Part shown: in pieces, positions 12,501 to 24,554 of the stretch
Position numbering within the stretch: position 1 is the stretch's first letter
Layout of the letters: every line of letters begins with the position of its first letter
Source: Arthrobotrys musiformis
Taxonomy: Eukaryota > Ascomycota > Orbiliomycetes > Orbiliales > Orbiliaceae
DNA length: 64,000 nt
NCBI GenBank assembly: GCA_036971715.1
Contig: JAVHJL010000002.1
Location: 1,148,501-1,212,500 of the forward strand
Direction: 5' to 3'
Position numbers and translations under genes: made by a program
Notes under the pieces: generated by a model
Told to the model about the DNA's origin: nothing
Databases searched by the model: none
The model's input: the letters and a program-made list of their open reading frames with translations, nothing else

Positions 12501-13313
12501 TCGTGGCATATGCCGATCCGCGGATTAGCTGATGCGGTTAAGGTTAGACGACAGGAGGCTGCGCTTACTGCTACTTCTTCCAGCGCGAATGCTACGGCTG
12601 TCGGGATACAACAGCTACGAAAGACGACGGGGTTACCGGCTGTTAACGCCATCTTACTCAGCGGACTTAGGGTCGGATTGTTGACCAGCGAGTTGGAGAA
12701 GGAGCTAGCCAGTGTTCTCAAACAGGGGATGTTGAGATTTGGGATCAGATGGTACGGAGACGAAGAGGTGCTTTTGGAACCCCTCCCTTCCTCCTTTTCC
12801 ACCGAAGAGGTTGAAGTCGAGTTGGGAAATGTTAGGGGACTCGTTCGACGTCATTGTGTAGTCAACCGGATCGCTAGTTCCGTTGACCTCTGTTTTGTGG
12901 GAAGGGATGGGAAGGTTAATGGGAAGGAAGGGCAGGGGTGGAACGTTGTTTCTGTTGGAAAGGGGGTTAAAGCTGCTGCAGCACCTGGACCACAGACCGC
13001 AGGGTCTTATGCGAATTTGTTCGGGGTGTTACAGCAGGGTGGAGGGTCGAAGGGGTTGAGTGTCAAAAGTGATATAGGGAAGGGGAAGGATAAAGTTATG
13101 AGCCCCGTGCTGCCGAAGGAGGAGCCGGTAGATGATTGGCTCGAGGCTGTAGAAGCGGAAGAGAAGGCGGCTGCTTCTGCCGCGGCTTCTGGGGGAGAGG
13201 ACAATGGTGGGGGGTTGAGTGCCGACGAGGGCGGGAAGGAAGAAGCTCCTGCTGCAGCCACTGCCCCTGAGACCATTACCGTTGTTGGCGCCGGTGCTAG
13301 TACCACAGCGTGA
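9573..13313 (+). CDS. FAP1: RING / NF-X1 zinc finger / R3H protein (FAP1 homologue)
   Basis: Two exons, 9573-11614 and 11672-13313, give 1227 residues. The N-terminal 240 residues are low-complexity (Gln/Ser, then an RGG-like stretch SSGRGGRRGGGR). A RING-CH-like finger spans about 246-302 (CMICYS, CSTC, CIKKW, CPGC). From about 315 to 860 comes a series of NF-X1 Cys/His repeats of the form CGH.C...CH.G.C..C. An R3H domain lies at about 900-970 (FKPMKSHFRGFIHGLAEDYG). The C-terminus is Ala/Glu-rich. NFX1/FAP1 proteins bind nucleic acid; in budding yeast Fap1 binds FKBP12 and affects rapamycin response. An E3 ligase role is inferred from the RING. The intron falls within an NF-X1 repeat and splices LACHCGRT in frame. 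Confidence 0.94.
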
Positions 13314-14250
13314 GCATCCGATATTATTTAAGGATCGATGTACACATATAGTACCCACTGCTGCTACTAGCTACCAGATACAAGGTTATCATAGTCCATG
13401 ACATATCATCATAGGAATGTATGTATCAATATATATATAGTTATAACCCGGCCGGCGTATAAATTAGAAATACCACTATCGTCTCCTCTTTCCCATACAA
13501 ACAATGTGCCCTTGAATCCCACTCTACACTATCACCCCGTCCCGCCCTGTCCAATCCAGGAAAAACCAGAAGAAGCAGCCGTCCAGGATCTCCAAAATAT
13601 CGAACGAATCAAAAGCATCCTTTCGGCTGCATAAACCCGGCCGAGCTAGTCTCATGCAACACACTTTCCTCTCTCCAAAATCCAACACGAAAACAAACAA
13701 CAACTTTCCCCCCCTCCAACGTTAACAAGCTTAGTTTTAACCCACGGCGCACGCATAGAAAAAAAGGACCACGTTTGAAGCATTTCGACCTCAAACGGGC
13801 TCTGTGTCTTTTTTCTCCCTAAACCTCCCTTTTCTTCCTCGTTATCGCCAGACGCTTCTGGAATCGAAAGTGGGGAGGGTGTTATAAAATCCTGGCGGAG
13901 GAGGTTACTTCTTCTTCCGTCACAATTGGGGAAAAAACAAAACGACAAGATCACCATCACATCATATGCACGGCGGGAATCGAAGGGGAAAAGGGCTATC
14001 CGATTCCGGGGTTCCTCAAACTGCAATCGACTCCTGCATTTCCGAATCCGCGACAATCGCAATCATCAGCCTGGCAAGCAGCAGCCTTGTCCCCCTCCCC
14101 CAAATAAATCCAACTAAAAGGCCCCCCCCATTCAGGCTTTTTCAGCTCGTAGGGTCACCGTGCACTTTAATATCAAAATACCCAAAAAAGTCAAACCCTC
14201 ATCGAAAACCCACGTCGCCCGATAAAAAACAGGGTGTAGATGGAGAAAAC
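13314..14250. other. Intergenic region with an upstream in-frame extension
   Basis: Presumed 3' end of the NFX1-type gene and leader of the next gene. The frame of the downstream gene stays open back to an ATG at 13966, but that segment is Ser/Pro/Lys-rich and carries no domain. A short frame ending at 13634 (PEEAAVQDLQNIERIKSILS) looks protein-like, but I could not connect it to other exons. Confidence 0.35.
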
Positions 14251-15415
14251 ATGGCAAAAGTAGTGCTTCCAATACATTACCCCGCAACCCCTCCAAAGGA
14301 AGAAGGGAAATCCTTCATCCTGACGGAAGCAATCCACATCATCGAAGTCGACGTCCCGGGCAATAATCACTGTCGCATACTCCGGCGGACCAGCCGTAAC
14401 AACTCCAACCACAAATCCAACATCTCGCAACACCATATGCCTGGTATCACAAGTAATGCTAATAATTACCATAACCGGCATCACACCCCGTCACAAATCT
14501 CAAATATTGCACTGAAGGGCCTGTCGCAGCGGAGTTTAATACCGTCTTTGGAGCAGTATGTCAAACAGCATAATCTCACCCAGGCGGGCGGGTATACCCT
14601 CTCCGCCCTTCAAAACCACTATACACCGCCCTCACCGACCCTCGAATCCCTCTTCATGGAAGCCACATCCTGCCGTTCCTCCCAACCGGGGATAGAAACT
14701 CTAGTTTCGGTGTATAATTTCCTAAGGGGGCACAAACACCCCAACGGACTTTTCCCACCCTACCAACTAGGAGTTTCGGGCGACGAAGGCGTGTTGAGTG
14801 TTTACAGAAGCTACAAAGGCGAGGATTTAAATTTCTCGCCTCCTTCTACCGTGAGCGGCGGTAGAAAGGGGAAGGGGGTATGGTGGAGCGATATCATGTT
14901 CGAAGTCTGGAAACGACACAGCACCGCCTCTACAGCCTCCACTACGCCGAGGTGTTTGAGAAATAAAGAACTCGCGGTAACTCCGCAAAAACTACGGTTT
15001 GTGGCGATACCGGAGGTGAATAATGAGCAAGTCAAGGCGGTGGCAGAGTATGCATTTCAAACTATGGGGCTGGAGAAGGAAAGGGATATCTTGGTCGTCG
15101 ATCGCGATGGTTCGGGAGGGGAAGGCGGGTGGACGCTGTTTGATGCCTTTTTGGGGACGGCGAGTGTTAAGGTGTGTAGTCCTCTTTTCATATATATATA
15201 TACATTTATATATGTATGTTTGTGGTAATATGTTCGGTGCTAACTTATTTTGTGGGATAAAGGCGATTAATAGGATGGCGATAGACCACGCGGATGAACT
15301 GGGGCATACCCTCCCATCGAGGGTGTACGTGAGATATAGTCGGTTCGAATACCCCCAGATCGGGGAGGTATTACTACCGAATTTACTAGTGGAGATGCGA
15401 AAGGCGAGGGTATAA
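14251..15415 (+). CDS. Hypothetical protein, function unknown
   Basis: Two exons, 14251-15171 and 15263-15415, give about 357 residues from the ATG at 14251. An ATG at 13966 in the same frame would give 452. The intron (donor GTGTGT, phase 0) is clear, because frame and composition carry over into AINRMAIDHADELGHTLPSRVYVRYSRFEYP. The first 80 residues are His/Asn-rich and may be wrong. The middle and C-terminal parts look like a folded protein (for example ETLVSVYNFLRGHKHPNGLFPPYQ and KLRFVAIPEVNNEQVKAVAEYAF). No signal peptide, membrane segment or known motif was recognised. Confidence 0.65.
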
Positions 15416-16471
15416 ATACCCTCCCCTCCTCCTTCTTCCTTTCCCCTTCTTTTCTCTTTCTTCTTCTTCCTTTTTTCTTTCTTTCTTTTCTTTCTTCATA
15501 ATTACCATCCAGAGGCGCATTTCCGGCGGCGTTCTGTTATTCTTAGACACGGTGTAGGTGCGGTAAGGTGCGGTTTGGGCTTTTTTCTTTTGGAGCGATA
15601 TACCCCTTCTTTTTTTTCTTCGTTCTTTTTCTTCTTTGTATTACTTCATGAGGAGCGTGGTAACGGTGCATGGTGCTATTCTATTCGCGGACCTAAGACA
15701 AGGTTCTCATCAATATTAACCCCGTTAATATAATTAAATCCCAATTGTTGGGTATCACCACGATGGTTCGAAATCGCTCTCCAAGCGGCACCAAAGAATC
15801 CGTAGGTCTGGCGACGAAAAGCTTGTCGTAACTATCATCACTACCATTTTTTCTTGCCGCTAGGCTCAAATTTACTACTTGGCAAATATTAAGCTGCAGT
15901 AATAACTGTCAGATACCCAACCCCGGCCTCGAATCCTAACACATATGCATGTGAGTCTATAGATAGATTATAGCTGCTGAAGTGTATAATAATAATAATA
16001 ACACATACAAGAACCGCAAACAAGGCTGAATTCTTATCTCTGGTTTACATTAACAGCCGTCACAGAACTTCGAACACATGGCTCGTAGTGCAAGAAACTC
16101 TATATGCCGGAACAAGAACACGCACGGAGGTCTATACACATTTTTATCTATCACACATTCAAGACTTTTATACTCCCCGTATAAGGGGAGGAAAAACTCA
16201 GAATACAAAATGACGCATGGGACAAAAGATCAAAAGAAAAAAACATCAAACGATATGGGACAACAGCAAAGATTTTATGGAACAAAGGGTATCGGTATGG
16301 AGAAAAAATGAGACGGGACCACATAAAAGAAAATTGGAGAGTATGATGTGAAGATGGAGAGGGAGGGAAGCCGTAATAATAATCGTCACTAGTGGACGCG
16401 GTGTCATTAAAATAATCGTTAAAGTGGATCAAATAAAAATGAGGATGATAAAAGTGGCACGGCCAAGCAAT
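15416..16471. other. Convergent intergenic region
   Basis: About 1 kb between the 3' ends of the hypothetical gene and HIS1. The first 250 bases are T/C-rich (poly-TTCT). The rest is AT-rich, with a short (AAT)n run near 15990. No coding evidence. Confidence 0.4.
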
Positions 16472-17852
16472 TTAATGCTTGCCGACGCGAGAGTTGGAAA
16501 TTTGCATCACGAGGATGTCGTGAGCGCCAGCCTCGTCCAACCTATAGATGTGACGTTAGCAACCGTTGGCTTGAGGGAAAGGAATTTGATGGGGTAAACT
16601 TACTGGTCCATGACCGAAGCCACACGACTTCGCTCCACCATGGCCTGGACGGCAACCCACCCCTCCTCCTCTAAGGAGGTGATGGTGGGTGCACGTCGGC
16701 CGGGAGTGATGTCGTGGACGACGGACAGGAGAGTGCGGGGGATGTTGTACGAGCAGAGCACGTATTTCTTCGCATCTAAAGTTGACCACATTAACATTGA
16801 TTCGATAAGATTATGTGATGGAAATAAAACTTACTAATGACGCCCTTAATGCGAGAGAGAACCAAGTCGGCCATCTGGGGGTTTCGTGGCTGCTTGGACT
16901 TGATCAAGACAGCCTCGGTCGTCATGACCGTGGAGATGGCCTTGAGGCCAGCTGCCTTCATGGTCTCGCCGGACTCTGTGAACCCCATATTTAGCTTCTA
17001 TTTGCAATTAAGACGAATTTGGAGAAAAGTACTTACCGACAAGGTCGACTATCCCGTCGGCGACGCCGAGAGCGCAGGCAGCCTCCACACTACCACCAAC
17101 ATATGTCATGGTGGTCTTCATACCGTTCTTCTCAACGGCCTCAGCACCAAACAGTTCGATTTCCAAGGACTTGAAATACTCCTTGGAGAGGTGGGTGAAG
17201 CTAGTGACAACATTCTTGCCAACGAGCTCCTTGGGATCACTGATGGATCCATTGGCCGGAACTTGGACCTGGAGCTTACATTTACCAAACCCAAGCTCCA
17301 AGATTTCTTCGACGGAAATCTGGTGTTCGGCAACTTGATCTTGCCCGGTAATTCCAAGATCGCAACGACCTTCTCCGACGAAAACGGGGATGTCGGCTGC
17401 TCCGAGGAAGACTAGAGCGATTGGGAGATTGTGGCAGAGGGCAATGTCAAGGCGGTTGTGCCTGTGGAATTGGATGTCCGACCCTTGAAGTAGAGTCAAA
17501 GCAGCATCATAAAGACGACCCTCTAATAAGAAACAACAACAAAAAAGCAAACCGTTAGCAAAAAGAAAAGCCGTTGCAAGGAAGCAATTGATGATGTCAC
17601 ATCAAAGGTGAAACTTACTCTTAGGAACAGCCAGGAGAAGACGTCCATCGAGACTGTTGAATAAATCAATGGAGAAGACCATTTTGTTAGTTGATTGAAG
17701 CTATTTTTGGACAATGTGATAGGACAGAGATGAAGGTAGGAGGCTCAATAGGAAGATAATGATGATGATAATGATTATGATGGAAATGGAGATGTAGGTG
17801 ATGACGGTGATGAAGGAAGGAAGGGAAGGAAGTACCTGTTAACAAGATCCAT
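16472..17852 (-). CDS. HIS1: ATP phosphoribosyltransferase
   Basis: Catalyses the first step of histidine biosynthesis, joining ATP and PRPP to form phosphoribosyl-ATP. Six exons on the minus strand: 17852-17836, 17653-17619, 17522-17037, 16975-16835, 16775-16604 and 16541-16472, giving 306 residues, normal for the fungal short-form enzyme. The first exon encodes only MDLVN plus two bases and gives the canonical fungal start MDLVNSLDGRLLLAVPKKGRL. The PRPP-site region GEGRCDLGITGQDQ, the substrate-binding YVGGSVEAACALGVADGIVDLVESGETM and the C-terminal regulatory domain ending HDILVMQISNSRVGKH are all present. A second in-frame ATG at 17682 lies inside intron 1 and would give 310 residues (MVFSIDLFNS). 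A TGACTCG sequence at 18326 is one mismatch from the general amino acid control (Gcn4/CPC1) site. The gene is divergent from eS28. Confidence 0.96.
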
Positions 17853-18908
17853 GATGGCTTTAGTATCAATACTCAGGGGGACGGAAGCTCGGATAGATGG
17901 CGATGATAATAATGATGGCGATGATGGAGAGAACGTGAGATGAAGCTTGCCGAGGAGGTTAAGGCGACGGCGAGGTTGGTGATGACGGTGGAGTTGAGAC
18001 GTCCCAGCGGAATGGTTGGGTTGGTTGTTGAATTTGTGTCGCAGAAGCTGATACCAGCGGCAGTACGTAACAACAGCTCTAGCAAGCTATGACTGAATTA
18101 AAGTTTGAATCGCAACAAGACGATTCGTTCAACAGACAAACGACTGAGGCTGGTGAAGATGAGAATGACGATATGATAATATCGATGGTCTCGTCGTTTG
18201 GTGGATGGGCAGCAATTGAGCAATTGAAGGTTGAATAATGAGGTGGGTTTTTAAAGCAGTTGAGCAGCCGGGCCGATAGCGGATGTCTGCTGCTATGTTC
18301 CATACAACACGGCGGGCGATTGCGATGACTCGATTCGTCAAGTTCCATTTGATTCAAAATCCAGCGCCCCTCTTTGGCCTCGATTGAACGAATGAACCCC
18401 TCGGAGCCCCTCCAATTGGCTGCTTGGGCTAGACCGCATACTCCATGTACCGGCTTGTTCCCCGGCGATATCCAGGGACCACCATCCGGTCCACAACCAT
18501 AAACAGAACAAGGGCCGGGCCACCAATCAGCTGGCGGACAACCAACATGCGGAGAACACCAGACCTCAAAATGTGTTGGGCACCCGCGGCTAAACAACAC
18601 ATCCGCGCGGCATGGTGTTTGTCACGTCTTGGCAGACTCACTTCGACCGTTGCGTTTGCCCTAAACCAAAGCCCTTTTGAAGAAAGACCCAAAGCGAGCA
18701 AACAAAAACAAACCACACCAAAAGTCCGCTTGCCCTGTCACAAACCGTGAAAAAAAAATCAAATCTTCAAAACTCTTTTTTTCCCTTACTACCAAGAAAT
18801 TTCCCTTTTCCGACGACGACGACGTAGACGACCACCACCCGATATCTGATACCCTTCTCCCCCGAAAAAAGTCGATAATTTCTTCGTACATACCCTAAAA
18901 ACTTCAAG
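17853..18908. promoter_or_regulatory. Divergent promoter region, HIS1 / RPS28
   Basis: About 1.05 kb between the divergent HIS1 and eS28 genes. It contains GAT/GATGAT-type repeats near the HIS1 side, a C/A-rich stretch on the eS28 side, and TGACTCG at 18326, one base from the Gcn4/CPC1 consensus. The last 200 bases before eS28 are pyrimidine-rich, as is common for ribosomal protein leaders. Confidence 0.45.
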
Positions 18909-19644
18909 ATGGAAGGAAAGACCCCAGTCAAGTTGGTCAAGGTTACCAAGGTAGGCCTCTAGAATGCCGGGTGCTTGTTATGGGGAGTGTTCCAAGCTGA
19001 CTTTTTGATGCTGCAGGTTCTCGGTCGTACCGGTAAGCTATATTCCGTCTTCCCTCGTCGATTTTTGGCACGATATACCGGCAAGGCAAAGAGGGGGATC
19101 TATTACGATGTGATGGAACGGAAAATACTCGGGAGTGGGCCGACACGGAAATCGACGAACTGGAGGGGAAATGCTCAAACAACAGCCTTCCACGACCCAT
19201 AAAGAGGAGGGATATGGCTTCGAAAACCCAATTCAATATTACGACGAAAGCGTACCGAATGCATCAGACGACAGATTCGTGATCAGATGGCTGGGTGGAC
19301 GAGTGTGTGTGGACGAATGGGAGATGAACAGACGAATGGAAATTGCTGCTGGTGCCAACTTTTACGAACGACAGATCACTGATCCGACCTTCTTGTGAAT
19401 TCACAGGTTCCCGTGGAGGTGTCACCCAAGTCCGTGTCGAATTCTTGGACGACAAGACCCGAAGCATCATCCGAAACGTCAAGGGACCCGTCAGAGAAGG
19501 TACTTACCCTCTTCATACCCCCATACATCCCCGGTCATTATGACCACGAGAATCGTCGAACAACAGTAACTAACATGAAATTCCTCTCCAGACGACATCC
19601 TCTGCCTCCTCGAATCCGAACGTGAAGCTAGAAGATTAAGATAG
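18909..19644 (+). CDS. RPS28: 40S ribosomal protein eS28
   Basis: Small-subunit ribosomal protein located near the mRNA exit channel. Four exons, 18909-18950, 19017-19032, 19407-19499 and 19592-19644, give exactly 67 residues, the usual length. The product reads MEGKTPVKLVKVTKVLGRTG, then SRGGVTQVRVEFLDD, IIRNVKGPVREDDILCLLES and a C-terminus REARRLR. Exon 2 is a 16-nt microexon. The third intron-to-exon junction joins RTG to SRGG after a 374-nt intron, long for this window. Exons 1, 3 and 4 are short, and the junctions are fixed by near-identity to the family. Confidence 0.97.
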
Positions 19645-22451
19645 ACAACTTCAACTCCTGTTGTTTTTGTTTTATCTTTTTCATAATGCATCCTTTTTCA
19701 CGAATTTTTTGTGTGTAAACTCTTAGCCAAAAGAGACAGAGAGAGAGGGAGAGATACCACCGGGGGAAAAAGAGGAGGATATGGACATGTCTTTGATACG
19801 ATAATTGACGAAATTTTCTCCCCCTTCTCCCCCTCCTACCGCCGGAACGACGACAAACCCCCCCTACAACTTCCATCCGACACCATTACATTTTCTTTTG
19901 TCCATAATATCATATTATATCCTCCTCATTCCGACCTCCTCCTTTTTTTATACTTTTTTTACTTATATTATTACGGCGTCTTATACTTCTTTGTCACGCT
20001 ATCCTCCCACCCGCCCCGTGCTTTGTCTTTTAACTGTTCGTTTAGGCTACGATGAAATGGAGCTTAATTGAGCACACACAACCTAAAAGTTTTTCCTTCT
20101 AAGCTCGAACACCCATAATTATGAATTCGTAAATCCGTAAAACAAGCCTGAGAGTGCGGCGGGGGTTATGCATAAGCTCTATATATACCTTGTATTTGGG
20201 GGACTAGTGCCCAACAATGGGAGAGTCTGGAGCTATGGATGACCAGTCTTTTACAACAGCTCTTCATTGAGCTTTTGATATATCCATCCCTCATCTCATC
20301 TCGTAAGCTAAATCGCTGCTGCGGATGTGCCAGATCGTCTCGAGACTAAGCTAGATCCACGGATTCCCAAAGGGCGACCGCCTTTTTTGATATTCTAGCT
20401 CATACAAAGATATGACCTAGCATCATGCAGTCCGCAATGAGTACCGGTATATATATAGAAGATAACGATCACCCGCATGCCTCTACGAACTTAACATGGT
20501 AGTATATACCTATATATAACCATCAACATATCAAGCAACCCAGTAAACTTCAAAAATATCTTAGAACCCGTCTCGCAGCCCTTTACCCTTCGGCCAGCTC
20601 TGGTCCTCAACAAGTTGAGGAGTCTGGCGACGAGACAAAGCTCTGGTATACGAGACAAACCTTTACCCTCTACCGCTTCTTCTCAAATTACTTCTTCCCA
20701 TTTCATTCGGGGTCGTCGTACCATGGCTTTCAACCGTTCACGGTAGTCACTCGTTCTTGTGGATAAGTCGGACAAGTCATGTGCTGATATAAGTAATATC
20801 ATTTAAACAAGAACAATGGAACGCCTGAGAATAGTTTTCAAGACTGACACCGAGTTGGAATATAAACAGCGGACCGACCTCTGACTTCACATACGATGGA
20901 GGTGTATAAGCAAATATACACCGTCCGGCTATTCCACCCATCTACGATCCATCAAACCCTCGTCGACGTCACGAGTTCAAAAATACAACATCTGGATGTA
21001 TAAAACATCTACGACCATCCACCTGAACATATAACCAAAGATATAAATCAAAGATACCAAAAACCTCTACGAAACAAATAATCTAATAAAAAAGATAATA
21101 CTCAATTTCCCATTTCTATAACTAAAAAAACGCATAACAAAGTCTTACTACCCCCCCTAATCAATAAAAAAGTTTAATAGTAATAATAATACCATCCTCG
21201 AAATAAACCCACCACCAAGAAAATTCCCCTAACCGCAAGCTCAGGGGACTTCAAAAATAAAGAAAGAAAAAAAAGGTTCAAATTCTATAGGTTACTTCCA
21301 CCCCCCTTTCCATTCAAATTCAATTCCAGTCGTAACGACCATCCCCGAGTTGTAAACAGAAAAAAAAAGTGAGAAACAAAAAAAAGGACGTATAAGCTCC
21401 CCGTTAACCCGCCGTATCCCATGCTTCCCACGTTCAAAAGAGAGAGAAACAAAAAAAAAGAGAAGCCGAAAAAGAAATCAAAGAGAAGCCAGAGATAGAT
21501 AGGAGTGAAGATAGGTCTGCCTGATCGTCCAGAATCCAGATTTGATAGATGATTAAAGGAAATTCGTTTCTTTGGAACAATAAAAAGACGAAATAGAGAA
21601 GAAAAAAGAAAAAAGCTATCTAGAATTGAAGCCGCAGTTGGAAACCAAACGACAAAAAAAACAAGAGATATATCCTGGTATCTGAGAAGACATGGCGCTG
21701 CCAGATCCGTTTTTCGAACCCCTTTGCTAAAAGAGAGGACCAAGGAAGAAAAAAAAGAGATGACAATAATGACAAAAAGAATAACTCCGTCTCCTGGTGC
21801 TCCGGGAGGATCTATGCAAGAGGGTTTGGGGGAGAGGGTATATCATCGAGTTCGAAGGGTGGTGATGGTGGTGGTGATAGCTTTATGGAGTGACAGGGGG
21901 CAAATTGGGTATCTTGACTCATGGGGATTAAGAGAAAACCATAACTTCCTATGAGGCAAGAAAACACAGCAAAAAACCGGCTTTTTTGTTCGAATTGCGA
22001 TGAAGGAGCAACATAGTCAGCGCGTAGTGAAATAGAGAGAGATTCATTTTTTGGTTTCGTCCCGTCGTTAGAGCTTGGAGAAAGTCAAAAGAGGAAAAAA
22101 TAGCGAGGTGTAGATTGCACAAGCAAGTTCAAACGAAGAGAAACGAAAGGGAAAAAAGAAAGAAAAAGTAAAGAGAGCGAACGTTAGTATTAGAAGGTGA
22201 AGGTGATAGCTAAAGTGAAGCATGGCCCAGGCCCATCAGAGTCAGGTGATTGTCCCGAAGTAACCAATTAGTCCGTAAACCCCTTGCTTCGCTACAAGGT
22301 CCGCCTCCACCCAGGGGATGTTCGCATATTAATAATATCCACGTGTGAAACCAGGCCTCTTGATTGGCAAGAGAAAGAAAAACCTTGTGGGATCCAGGTC
22401 CAAATAGAAAAACCTTGCCGGTTAGGAGACGCGTTTTCGATTCGAGTGGAT
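19645..22451. other. Gene-poor region downstream of RPS28 and of the cyclin gene
   Basis: About 2.8 kb between two gene 3' ends. It contains T/C-rich sequence (19800-20000), a dispersed-repeat copy with an embedded hairpin at 20587-20662, and a long A/G-rich tract (21020-22200) that is T/C-rich on the minus strand. Open frames here follow from base composition, and none has a recognisable domain. Confidence 0.4.
20587..20662. repeat. Dispersed repeat copy with internal hairpin
   Basis: CTTCGGCCAGCTCTGGT and TACGAGACAAAC flank an insertion that contains a perfect hairpin, CCTCAAC-AA-GTTGAGG, at 20605-20620. The flanking words recur together, without the insertion, at 49442-49472. Within this copy the GCTCTGGT...CGAGACAAA unit also appears twice. 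Confidence 0.5.
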
Positions 22452-23795
22452 TCATTCGGTTGCTGGGGCCGCAAATTCTGGACGGTTGGCTAGTTCCTCC
22501 CTGGCATAGAACTGGACCAGCATGTTGCCGTACGATTCCAGTTCTTCAACGGGGATGGAAAGGCGGAAATCGTTCAATGTCAGGAACTGCAGCTCCAAGT
22601 GATTCAGCTCCACCAATGGCAATCCTCCAACCTGCATTGTCTACGCGTTAGTCAAGCTGCGCGATTTCAAGAGAAACATCCAAAAAATAATAAGAGGATC
22701 GCCTACCTTGGCATATCTAGAATTTGTGTAGAAGATATCGGAGAAGAATTTAGAAGCACAGGTGACACCGGCAATGACCAGACGATGGATGTTGTAGCTG
22801 TCGACAACAAAGAAGTTTCCAAAGCCCTGGCCGTGTTCCCCAGCGGCAGCATCCTGGGGAGGGACGGTAGCAGATCCGGGAGTGGCAGGCCTGATGTTGT
22901 TAGCCTGGTGGACTGTTCCAGCATTGATCCGTTCCGTCATCCGGTCGAAGTATACCAGCAGAGAAAGGAAGACCTCGTACGTAGTCGGGCAGTAACGATG
23001 GATCCGACTGAGGTAGCTGTGGATGGTGATGGTAGGGACGTTCTTTCCGTGAAAGGCCAAAACGCTAGTTGCCTGCTCAGGGAGATTACCCGAACCATCA
23101 GCGGCCGGCATGTTTCGATGAAGGTTCTCATGGTTTCGGTCATTGGTGGTTGTGATCTTGGTCAGCAAGGCGGACACCAGCTCGATGATGTCGGAGACGC
23201 CCATCTGACTGACGTCGAATCGGGTTTCGCTGAATCTAACCCGCCTTCTGGAGAACGACTGCGAAGAAGCATTGTTGTTGGCATCCGCTCGAGCCAGTTC
23301 AGCCAGGTGGGCTAGATCTCTTAACACGACGACCGGAGGCTGAGCCATTGATGTGTTTTGAAGGGAAGACGACCTGCGGTGCCGTACCGGTGTCGAAGCA
23401 GCGGTGGTTGGAGCACTGGAAGAAGAAGCGGCGGAAGGATTCCTAACATGGGTGGTTGGAGGAGTGACTTGAGATGCCTGCGGAGTGCCTCTCGACGATG
23501 CTGTAGACGGAGTTACAGTTGTCGATGATGCTGGTGTCGGCGTCGATGTTGATGTCGACGATGACGATGAAGGTAGATAAGGTTGATGTTGATGTTGAGG
23601 TTGAGGTTGCGGCTGTGGCTGGGGTTGTGGAACGCGAGAGTGGGAGCTGGACCGCTGGCTGCTGACGGACCTGGGCTCGGCTTGGTCGTAAGGGGTGGAG
23701 GGGTTAGGCTGAGGGATGCGGTAGGTCTGGTGGGCTGATGGATGGCGATACGGCTCGCATTCTACCTGGGTTGAGCCCGATGACGGGGCGACCAT
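22452..23795 (-). CDS. PHO80-like (Pcl family) cyclin
   Basis: Two exons on the minus strand, 23795-22707 and 22631-22452, give 422 residues. The first 190 are low-complexity: a PQPQPQ and HQHQ run, then Ser/Thr-rich sequence, then VRHRRSSSLQNTSMAQ. The cyclin fold occupies about 215-400, with VSDIIELVSALLTKI, TIHSYLSRIHRYCPTTYEVFLSLLVYFDRM and the PHO80-family signature VVDSYNIHRLVIAGVTCASKFFSDIFYTNSRYAKVGGLPLVELN. Pcl/Pho80 cyclins activate Pho85-type kinases in phosphate sensing, glycogen control or polarity; which applies cannot be told here. A CTGCAG acceptor-like site just upstream (about 23829) keeps the frame open, so an additional upstream first exon is possible. The start at 23795 is the first good ATG. 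Confidence 0.88.
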
Positions 23796-24123
23796 AATCG
23801 CTTGGTCGAAGGACGGGTAGTGCACCTGCAGCAGACAGAGGTTAGAACGGGCCAAGACAGGACAAGACAAGACAGGAACTAGAATGGCTTCAAGCTATAG
23901 CAGCGGGTCTATATATCTCCATACATACTACACCAGATATATATTGCTAGATATAGATATAGATCTGGATATAGCTGTACAAACATATGAATACGGGTGG
24001 GAACAGTGGAATGTATTACTAATGGGAAGTGCACTCGAAGATGGTGATAAAGACGATGATGATGGAGACCACCTTCTAGAAGGAAAAGATTTTGCACCGG
24101 AAGAAGGTATAATTGGCCCAGCC

Positions 24124-24164
24124 TCCATTCATCCACTCATCCACTCATCCATCCATCCATCCAT
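24124..24164. repeat. (ATCC)n microsatellite
   Basis: Imperfect tandem CATC/ATCC tetranucleotides, about 40 bases, in the region upstream of the cyclin gene. Confidence 0.85.
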
Positions 24165-24490
24165 GCACCAGCCATTGGTCGGATAGACATTGGCCATCTT
24201 GGAGCATTGGATATCGAGCATTGTCAATTGGCCATCATCCATTGACTGACCGACTAACAGACCGACTGACTGACGGGTAGGAAACCAAATGATCTCAGCA
24301 AGGACGACGACGACGGCAGCGGGAAAAACGATAAAAAGAAAGAAACAATTAATATAACTTTCGACATACTCGGGACGGATGAAACCCCGTTCATCAAAGG
24401 AACCGAAGTGAACACCGCTGTTGCTGCAGCTGACAAAAGGGAAAGAGTGATAGAGACGGATGATAACAACAGCGACCAGCCTAGGTCCCT

Positions 24491-24554
24491 CAATCAATCT
24501 CTGAATCAATCTCTGAATCAATCGGTCAATCAATCAATCAATCAATCAATCAAC
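24491..24554. repeat. (AATC)n microsatellite
   Basis: Tandem AATC repeats. The first half is interrupted by CTCTG units; the second half holds about eight nearly perfect copies. Confidence 0.9.

Noticed and set aside
13398..13634. Short frame ending PEEAAVQDLQNIERIKSILSAA
   Set aside because: The last 26 residues look protein-like, but I could not find an upstream exon or start that joins in frame.
17008..17682. HIS1 start at the ATG at 17682
   Set aside because: In frame, but the MDLVN exon at 17852-17836 with a CTAAC branch point and clean acceptor gives the family's canonical N-terminus. Kept only as an alternative.
21285..21743. 152-codon minus-strand frame rich in Phe and Ser
   Set aside because: It is the complement of an A/G-rich tract; no motif, and it lies in the likely 3' region of the cyclin gene.
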